From the NCBI GenBank assembly GCA_964561235.1, contig CAZLOV010000019.1:1-26461 (forward strand): DNA of 26,461 nt. Direction: 5' to 3'. The position numbers and the translations under genes were made by a program. A model generated the notes under the pieces. The model was given only the letters and a program-made list of their open reading frames with translations, was not told the origin of the DNA and did not search any database. Below, one piece after another: positions 21,276-26,461 of this stretch. Every line of letters begins with the position of its first letter. Position 1 is the first letter of the stretch. The stretch comes from JBCBSP01 sp964561235 (GTDB lineage Bacteria > Pseudomonadota > Alphaproteobacteria > Caulobacterales > Maricaulaceae).

Positions 21276-22690
21276 CGGCGTCCTCCCAGGACGGTCTTTT
21301 TCGGGACGGCTCGCTTCTTCGCCGTCTGCTCATCACGGCCGCCGGTTCAGCCCTCGCGCTCCTCGTGCTTGGGGCGCTGGCGCTGACATTCCTGTTCCGC
21401 TCTACAGTGATGACCCAGCTGGATGCGCGGCTCGACCAGGCGGCCATTGCGGTCATTGGCGGCCTTGCCGTGAACGAGGAGGACGAGATCACCGTCGACG
21501 CCGCCGCCGGCGCAGATTTCGAGCGAGCGTTTTCCGGCCGTTACTGGCAGGTCAGCGCGGTGGAGGGCGATCGTCCCGGAGCGGCGCTCGCCACCTCGGG
21601 CTCGCTGTTCGACGCGCAGCTCGAACTCCCGCCGGCGCTGGCCGCGAGAAGCCTCTCGCTGAACGGTCAGCCCGTCTCCGGCGAGGCCGGAGGGCCTCAG
21701 GGCGAGCCTCTGCGAATCGTGGTGCGCGCGGTCAGGCTGGCGTCAGACGCGCCGCCGCTTCTGATCACGGCGGCGGAGGATCGGCGTGAAGCCGACGGCC
21801 GCGTCGCGCGTTTCGCGCTGGCGTCCGCAGGTCTGTTCGCACTTTTCGCCGTGCTGCTGGCGGCCGGCATTCTGCTCCAGGTGCGCGTCGGTCTCGCGCC
21901 CGTGCTGCGCATGCGCGAGGCGCTCGCCGATGTGCGCGACGGCGGCGCGGACCGCCTCGAAGGCGGATACCCGGACGAGCTACTTCCCCTCGCGCGGGAA
22001 CTGAACGCTCTGCTCGACCATTCCAGCCGCGTGGTCGAGCGCGCCCGCACGCATGTCGGAAACCTCGCCCATGCGCTCAAGACCCCGCTGACGGTGTTGT
22101 CCAACGCGGTACGGGAGGAGGGCGGCCCCGGCGGCGAGGTGGCGCGCCGTCAGGTCGAGCAGATGCGCGCGCAGATCGATCACCATTTGCGCCGTGCGCG
22201 GGCGGCTGCGAACGCGCAAGGGCTTGCGGCCCGCACGCCGGTCGAGGCGTGCGTGGAGGATCTCGCCCGCACGCTCTCCCGCATCTACGCCGCGCGCGAC
22301 CTGTCCGTGGAGACCGGGATAGCCCCGGGGCTTGTGTTCCGCGGCGAGCGGCAGGACCTTGACGATCTCGTCGGCAACCTGATGGACAACGCCTGCAAAT
22401 GGGCGCGCGCGCGTGTGCGTGTCAGAGCCGAAGCAGACATCCCTGGAAGGTTGCGCATCGACATCGAGGACGACGGTCCCGGGGTGCCCGAGGACCAGCG
22501 CGCGCAGGTTCTCGAGCGCGGCGTGCGCCTTGACGAGCAGACACCGGGCACCGGCCTTTGCCTCTCGATCGTCGCCGATCTCGCCCGCGCCTACGACGGT
22601 TCGCTGCAGTTCGGCGAGTCCGAGCTGGGCGGGTTGCGAGCGCGCCTCGTGCTGCCATCCGGACGCAGGCTTGCTGAAACGCTGCGTTAA
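21272..22690 (+). CDS. PhoQ-like sensor histidine kinase (FeuQ-like)
   Basis: A 472-residue inner membrane kinase. Two membrane helices, at about 18-42 and 181-204, hold a periplasmic sensor domain of about 140 residues, acidic as in PhoQ (VNEEDEITVDAAAGADFERA). A HAMP-like linker follows, then the H-box NLAHALKTPLTVL with His267, the N-box NLMDNACKWA at about 369, the G1 box DDGPGVP and the G2 box GTGLCLSIV. The H-box form with HALKTPL is that of PhoQ/FeuQ kinases. The ATG lies in the regulator's stop (ATGA), so the true start is here although the frame stays open upstream. No DegP gene separates it from the next genes. Confidence 0.93.
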   Translation: MTASSQDGLFRDGSLLRRLLITAAGSALALLVLGALALTFLFRSTVMTQLDARLDQAAIAVIGGLAVNEEDEITVDAAAGADFERAFSGRYWQVSAVEGDRPGAALATSGSLFDAQLELPPALAARSLSLNGQPVSGEAGGPQGEPLRIVVRAVRLASDAPPLLITAAEDRREADGRVARFALASAGLFALFAVLLAAGILLQVRVGLAPVLRMREALADVRDGGADRLEGGYPDELLPLARELNALLDHSSRVVERARTHVGNLAHALKTPLTVLSNAVREEGGPGGEVARRQVEQMRAQIDHHLRRARAAANAQGLAARTPVEACVEDLARTLSRIYAARDLSVETGIAPGLVFRGERQDLDDLVGNLMDNACKWARARVRVRAEADIPGRLRIDIEDDGPGVPEDQRAQVLERGVRLDEQTPGTGLCLSIVADLARAYDGSLQFGESELGGLRARLVLPSGRRLAETLR

Positions 22691-22699
22691 GCACTCTTG

Positions 22700-22716
22700 G
22701 TGCAAACTATTTGCAC
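22700..22716 (+). promoter_or_regulatory. Perfect palindrome, probable operator over a -10 element
   Basis: GTGCAAA CTA TTTGCAC has two perfect 7-base arms around three bases. TATTTG (22708-22713) inside it may be the -10, with a transcript start near 22720 and the ATG at 22741. Its left part, GTGCAAACTATTT, is close to GTGCGCACTATTT ahead of the DUF938 gene (24099-24111), which supports a promoter. A repressor dimer bound here would block the polymerase. Confidence 0.5.
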
Positions 22717-22740
22717 GGACGAGAGGTGTGTATCCGCTCC

Positions 22741-24078
22741 ATGTCGGGGATCACTCCAGAGAAGGTCGAGCGTCTGAGGGCGCTCTTTTCAACGTTGCCG
22801 GCTTCAGTGCCCGCGCGGCTGGTCACTGTCGCCGAGCAGGCCGATCCGGAACTCGGCGCGGTCCTGCGGGCCTGCCTTGCAGACGCGGACGAGCCTGCGC
22901 GCGCACTTTTCTTCGAACCCCTTATCCCGGTCAGCGATCCTGATCCCGCCGCCCCGCCTTCACGGCGATACTGGCGCGCGGAGACGCTTCAAGCGCTCTG
23001 GGCCTGGCTCGACGACGAGCAGGACCCCGTCGCGACAGCCGCGGCGCGCAAGCTGGCCGCGCGACCGGACGCCGCCGAGATTTCCATCCAGCTCGACGAG
23101 CATCGCCTGCGCGTCGCCGAGGCCTTGCGCGCTCTCGTCGCGGAGGCTCGCGAAGATGCGCGGGCGCGCAAATCGCTCATGCGGCGTTTCCCCGGCGAAC
23201 CGCTCGAGCGCCTTGAGGCCGCGGGCGACGTGCTGTCCATGGCCGGCGTGCTCCGCGATGCGTTCTACGGCCTGCCCGAGTGCATGGATGATCTGGGCGA
23301 GGCTGTCTGTGCGGATATCCGCGACCGTTACGATGCAGCGACGGCGGCCTGTCCGGCGGCGGGCGCCTGGGTTCTGTTCCTGCTCAGCGCCCGGTTGATC
23401 AAGCCGTGGAAGATTTTGCGTCTCTTTGAAGTGATCGCCGGGCGCAGCGACGACCTCCTTGTCTCCAAGACGGATATGGCGGCCATCGGCGACGTGCTGC
23501 TCGAGGACGCCGATCATCACCTCAAGGGATTCGCGCGGCCGCCGCGGACGCTTGAGGAGGCGGACGCTGCGGTGGACGCAATGACGCGTTTCGCCGCGCT
23601 CACCGTGGGAATGACGCGCGAGATCGGCATCCGCAAGGACGGCTCGTGGGGCCGCAAGCTGTTTGAACTGCGCCAGAAGGCGGCCGAACAGATGGATTAC
23701 ATCCATCGCCGCTGCACCCAGGTGTTCGACGTCATGGCGCCGGATCCGAAAAAGTCCGCCCAACGCTTCGCCCGTCGCGACGTCGGGGAGCAGGAGTACG
23801 AGGAAGCCGCAGCGCTTGCGCGCTTCATGTACGGCGTGAAGGACGACGCCGGCCGCGCGGCGGCTGGCGGCGCGCATGCGGACATGCTGTCGAATCTCCG
23901 CGAACGGCTCGATGCCTTCGGCCGCGGCCTCGTCGATCAGCTCCGCTCGTCGGATGAGGCGCAACGTCAGGCAACGCAGCGTCGCCTCGAACACACCACC
24001 GATCTGTTGCGCGCGTTCGGCGATCCGGATACCGCCGACGTCCTGCTGCGCCGAGGCGCCGCAGCGCAAGCGGCCTGA
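22741..24078 (+). CDS. Conserved-looking protein of unknown function (445 residues)
   Basis: I do not recognise this protein. It is soluble, has no signal peptide or membrane segment, and looks helical throughout. There is an N-terminal region rich in acidic residues and Ala (VERLRALFSTLPASVPARLV), a Trp-rich spot (YWRAETLQALWAWLDDEQDP), and a central part with AWVLFLLSARLIKPWKILRL. It ends in a charged region (RKLFELRQKAAEQMDYIHRR) and helices at the C-terminus. Codon use and GC at third positions are like those of the neighbours, so it is surely coding. ATG 22741 is chosen; a TTG at 22711 would add 10 residues but lies inside the palindrome. It sits between the sensor kinase and the methyltransferase, with its own likely promoter. 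Confidence 0.72.
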   Translation: MSGITPEKVERLRALFSTLPASVPARLVTVAEQADPELGAVLRACLADADEPARALFFEPLIPVSDPDPAAPPSRRYWRAETLQALWAWLDDEQDPVATAAARKLAARPDAAEISIQLDEHRLRVAEALRALVAEAREDARARKSLMRRFPGEPLERLEAAGDVLSMAGVLRDAFYGLPECMDDLGEAVCADIRDRYDAATAACPAAGAWVLFLLSARLIKPWKILRLFEVIAGRSDDLLVSKTDMAAIGDVLLEDADHHLKGFARPPRTLEEADAAVDAMTRFAALTVGMTREIGIRKDGSWGRKLFELRQKAAEQMDYIHRRCTQVFDVMAPDPKKSAQRFARRDVGEQEYEEAAALARFMYGVKDDAGRAAAGGAHADMLSNLRERLDAFGRGLVDQLRSSDEAQRQATQRRLEHTTDLLRAFGDPDTADVLLRRGAAAQAA

Positions 24079-24106
24079 TTTCCTTCCAACTCGGGATCGT
24101 GCGCAC

Positions 24107-24112
24107 TATTTT
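24107..24112 (+). promoter_or_regulatory. Predicted -10 element of the DUF938-ccm operon (leaderless)
   Basis: GTGCGCACTATTTT ends seven bases ahead of ATG 24120. TATTTT fits TANNNT. There is no Shine-Dalgarno sequence, so a transcript starting at the ATG is inferred. It lies in the 41-base gap behind the orphan gene. Confidence 0.45.
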
Positions 24113-24119
24113 CCTGCGC

Positions 24120-24773
24120 ATGTCGAACCCTCCCGCCAATCCGATCGCGCTTGAAGAGCGCGGCCGCGACGGCGCCCGGCTGTCCTCGCCGGCGGCGGCG
24201 CGCAATCGTGAGGTGATCGCCGCACTCCTCTCGGAGCGGCTCCCGAAAGGCGCGCGCGTGCTCGAGATCGGATGCGGCACGGGCGAGCATGCGCTCGCCT
24301 GCGTGCGCGCGCGGCCGGATCTTGTCTGGCGGCCGAGCGACCCCGACGCCGACAGCCGCGCAAGCGCGGACGACTGGGGCCGCGAGGCTGACGGCCGCAT
24401 GCTGCCCGCGGTCGCCATCGATGTGACCGCTGACGGCTGGGCCGACGCGCTTGAGCCGTTCGACGCCGTCTATTCCGCCAACATGATCCATATCGCCCCC
24501 TGGGAGGCCTGCACGGGTTTGCTCGCCGGCGCGGGATCGAAGCTGTCCGACGGGGGCCTTCTGATTCTCTACGGGCCTTTCCTTGAGGGCGACGCGACGG
24601 CGCCGTCCAACCTCGAATTCGACCGGTCCCTCCAAAGCCGCGATCCGCGCTGGGGCGTACGCGCGCTCGACGCCGTCGACGCCGAGGCTCTCAAACAGGG
24701 TTTGGTCCGAATCGAGCGGGTCGAAACCCCCGCCAACAACCGCCTGATCGTCTATCGCAAGGGGGCGGCATGA
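24120..24773 (+). CDS. DUF938 domain, SAM-dependent methyltransferase
   Basis: A 217-residue class I methyltransferase fold. The DUF938 opening SSPAAARNREVIAALLSERL is followed by the SAM-binding motif VLEIGCGTGEHAL (about 46-58). Then come the acidic loop WRPSDPD, YSANMIHIAPWEACTGLLAG and ILYGPFLEGDATAPSNLEFD, and the closing NNRLIVYRK. These fit the family from end to end. Its substrate is unknown. ATG 24120 is preferred over a GTG at 24099, which lies in the promoter. Its stop overlaps ccmI (ATGA), so it is part of the ccm transcript here. Confidence 0.92.
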   Translation: MSNPPANPIALEERGRDGARLSSPAAARNREVIAALLSERLPKGARVLEIGCGTGEHALACVRARPDLVWRPSDPDADSRASADDWGREADGRMLPAVAIDVTADGWADALEPFDAVYSANMIHIAPWEACTGLLAGAGSKLSDGGLLILYGPFLEGDATAPSNLEFDRSLQSRDPRWGVRALDAVDAEALKQGLVRIERVETPANNRLIVYRKGAA

Positions 24774-25732
24774 TAGCGTTCGCCGTCCTTGCCGCCCTCG
24801 TCGGCGTGATCGCCGGCCTGCGAATCGCCGGTCCGGTTGCGGCCTCGGCGCGCGGCGCAGCCGCGCGCGCGCTCGTGCTCGTGCTCGCCGGAGGCGTCGC
24901 TGCGGGCGCATTGGGGCTTTATGCCGTCGGCGGCGAGCCGGACAATCCGGGGCGGCCGTGGGGCGCTGTCGTCGCCGAGCTGGAAGCAGCCGGGCCTGAG
25001 AACCTTGCCCCGCCGGCGCGGCTTGCCCTGCTGCGGGAGCGCGTGCGCCGCAATCCCGAAGATGTCGACCAGCTATTGCTCCTCGGGCGGGTGCTGTCCT
25101 CAAGCGGCAGTCATCTCGAAGCGGTCGCCATGATCGAGCGCGCCGCCCGTCTGCGCCCGGATGCGCGCGCCTTCGGCGATCTCGGCCAGGCGCTTGTCGC
25201 GCTCAATGACGGCGAGGTCACCCCGGAAGCCCGCCGCGCCTTCAACACGGCGCTTGAGTTTGATCCGGCCTGGCCGGAGGCGAACTTCTATCTCGGCCTG
25301 GCCGCTTACCAGAGCGGGAATCGGGCGGAGGCCTCCGAGATCTGGGGCGAAACGCTTGCGGCGCTCGCGCCGCAAGACGGTTTCCGGCCGGCCATAGCCG
25401 AACGTGCGGCGGATCTTCTCTCACGCCCGCAGGCCGGGCCGATCAATCCGGAAGAGGCGCAAGGCGCCGCTCCGCCGGTCGCCGAAGCGGGCGGGGCGGA
25501 AGCGCTCGCGCGCAGCATGGCCGAGCGGCTGGAGGCGCGTCTGAACGGGCCGGACAGCGGCGACTTCGCCGGCTGGCTCACGCTTGCACGCACGCGCGCG
25601 GTACTGGATGAACAATCGGCGGCCGCCTACGCGTTGGGGCGCGCGCGCGACGCGCTCGAACCGGGCGATCCGCGCGCGGAAATCGTGGACGCGCTGGCGG
25701 CCGGCCTGAGCATCGAAGAGGGCGAAACATGA
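24770..25732 (+). CDS. ccmI: Cytochrome c biogenesis protein CcmI (CycH-like, TPR)
   Basis: A 320-residue protein with two N-terminal membrane helices (about 2-20 and 37-56) and a periplasmic part with tetratricopeptide-type repeats (DQLLLLGRVLSSSGSHLEAV, EANFYLGLAAYQSGNRAEAS). CcmI holds apocytochrome c for haem ligation by CcmF-CcmH. The C-terminal part (about 215-320), with MAERLEARLNGPDSGDFAGW and LTLARTRAVL, is the usual second domain. Sequence likeness in CcmI is low in general, but the direct coupling to ccmE and ccmF by ATGA makes the call firm. Confidence 0.87.
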   Translation: MIAFAVLAALVGVIAGLRIAGPVAASARGAAARALVLVLAGGVAAGALGLYAVGGEPDNPGRPWGAVVAELEAAGPENLAPPARLALLRERVRRNPEDVDQLLLLGRVLSSSGSHLEAVAMIERAARLRPDARAFGDLGQALVALNDGEVTPEARRAFNTALEFDPAWPEANFYLGLAAYQSGNRAEASEIWGETLAALAPQDGFRPAIAERAADLLSRPQAGPINPEEAQGAAPPVAEAGGAEALARSMAERLEARLNGPDSGDFAGWLTLARTRAVLDEQSAAAYALGRARDALEPGDPRAEIVDALAAGLSIEEGET

Positions 25733-26166
25733 GAAAGAGCCGTCAACGCCTGTTCGTGATCGGCGCCGCCGCCAGCGTGCTGGCCGGAGCCGCCACGCTC
25801 GCCGGTTTCGCGCTCAGCGATGCGGCGGTGTTCTTCTATTCGCCCTCCGATGTTGCGGAATCCGCGCCGCCTCCAGGACAGCGGGTGCGCGTCGGCGGAT
25901 TGGTCGTGGACGGCTCCGTCGAGCGCCATGCCGCGGGCGGGGCCGCATTCAGCGTGACCGACGGACTTGCGGAGATCCGCATCGATTACGACGGCTCGCT
26001 GCCGGATCTGTTCCGCGAAGGTCAGGGGATCGTCGCGGAAGGCGCGTTTGACGCCGGCGGCCTGTTCACCGCGGAGCGCGTGCTCGCCAAGCACGACGAG
26101 ACCTACATGCCGCCGGAAGTCGCTGCGGCCCTCAAGGAAAGCGGACACTGGCAGGAACCGACGTAA
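25729..26166 (+). CDS. ccmE: Cytochrome c maturation haem chaperone CcmE
   Basis: A 145-residue membrane-anchored haem chaperone. One N-terminal membrane helix (about 8-30), preceded by basic RKSRQR, is followed by an OB-fold beta barrel (VRVGGLVVDGSVER, FSVTDGLAEIRIDYDGSLPD, GQGIVAEGAFDAGGLFTAER). The haem-binding motif LAKHDETYMPPEV has the covalent haem ligand His122 and the conserved Tyr126. CcmE takes haem from CcmABCD and hands it to CcmF. It is coupled to ccmI (ATGA) and touches ccmF (TAATG). Confidence 0.96.
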   Translation: MRKSRQRLFVIGAAASVLAGAATLAGFALSDAAVFFYSPSDVAESAPPPGQRVRVGGLVVDGSVERHAAGGAAFSVTDGLAEIRIDYDGSLPDLFREGQGIVAEGAFDAGGLFTAERVLAKHDETYMPPEVAAALKESGHWQEPT

Positions 26167-26461
26167 TGATCGCGGAATTCGGACATTTCCTTATCGCGCT
26201 TGCGCTGGCCGCCTCGCTTGCCCAGACCGGGCTCGGCTGGTTCGGCGCGAAGCGTCCCGCGCTCGGGCGCGCCTCCGGCGCCGCCGCCGAGGTCGCGCTG
26301 ACGGCGAGTGTCGCTGCGATGCTGCTGCTGATCGCAGCGCTCGTGCGATCCGACTTCTCCATCGAGTACGTCGCGGGTCATTCCCATATCGACAAGCCGC
26401 TCTTCTACAAGATCGCCGCCGCCTGGGGCGGGCATGAGGGCTCGATGCTGCTCTGGTGCCT
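26166..26461 (+). CDS. ccmF: Cytochrome c haem lyase subunit CcmF, N-terminal part (cut by window end)
   Basis: The ATG overlaps the last base of the ccmE stop (TAATG). Translation gives MIAEFGHFLIALALAASLAQ, then a second membrane helix (VALTASVAAMLLLIAALV) and DFSIEYVAGHSHIDKPLFYK followed by AAAWGGHEGSMLLW. These are the first two helices and the conserved WGGHEGS block of CcmF, the membrane protein that joins haem to apocytochrome c. About 98 residues of an expected 600 or more are in the window. The order ccmI-ccmE-ccmF is that of other Alphaproteobacteria. Confidence 0.95.
   Translation, partial: MIAEFGHFLIALALAASLAQTGLGWFGAKRPALGRASGAAAEVALTASVAAMLLLIAALVRSDFSIEYVAGHSHIDKPLFYKIAAAWGGHEGSMLLWC

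Noticed and set aside
1..26461. tRNA, rRNA, CRISPR arrays, integrase, att sites or insertion sequences
   Set aside because: I saw none. No spaced repeats, no transposase or integrase motifs and no tRNA-like cloverleaf next to the GTA cluster.

Overview
This 26.5 kb window comes from the chromosome of a GC-rich alphaproteobacterium. The gene content (a complete-looking RcGTA-type gene transfer agent cluster, a DUF2336 protein, a YcgN protein, a NaChBac-type sodium channel, and ccmI-ccmE-ccmF next to a PhoP/PhoQ-like pair) best fits the Caulobacterales / Maricaulales / Hyphomonadaceae neighbourhood. This placement rests on gene content and recognised sequence motifs; I cannot name the genus. 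Coding density is very high. No gene-free stretch exceeds about 130 bases, many genes overlap by ATGA/GTGA, and no tRNA, rRNA, CRISPR array or insertion sequence is visible.

Layout. 2-1555 (+): the 3' part of a secreted-type calcineurin-like phosphoesterase. 1562-3057 (-): a DUF2336 protein and a small secreted PAN-like protein. 3187-4092 (+): a voltage-gated sodium channel whose 3' end overlaps that of a convergent class A penicillin-binding protein (4017-6014, -). 6103-6552 (+): a YcgN cysteine-cluster protein. 6662-19253 (+): a gene transfer agent (GTA) cluster in the order g2 (large terminase), g3 (portal), g3.5, g4 (prohead protease), g5 (capsid), g6, g8, g9 (tail tube), g10, g10.1, g11 (tape measure), g12, g13, g14 (NlpC/P60 peptidase), g15 (TIM-barrel megatron). 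No g1 (small terminase) precedes g2, and no g7 lies between g6 and g8. 19375-20238 (+): a class-B DnaJ/CbpA-type co-chaperone. 20284-22690 (+): a small secreted PepSY/FeuN-like protein, an OmpR-family regulator and a PhoQ-like kinase, preceded by a perfect 11-bp-spaced direct repeat. 22741-24078 (+): an unrecognised 445-residue soluble protein behind a palindrome. 24120-26461 (+): a DUF938 methyltransferase translationally coupled to ccmI, ccmE and the beginning of ccmF (cytochrome c maturation).

How the genes work together. The GTA block encodes head, neck, tail and baseplate of a small siphovirus-like particle that packages host DNA. It looks intact and under selection: every reading frame is open and the catalytic residues are present. 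The secreted protein-regulator-kinase trio next to ccm genes resembles the rhizobial feuN-feuP-feuQ arrangement. Several genes seem to be read from leaderless transcripts: a TANNNT -10 element lies 6-7 bases before the ATG of the PAN protein, ycgN, g2, the PepSY-like protein and the DUF938 gene. The window holds mainly known families. The most unusual points are the missing g7, the regulatory sites ahead of the two-component operon and of the orphan gene, and the orphan gene itself.
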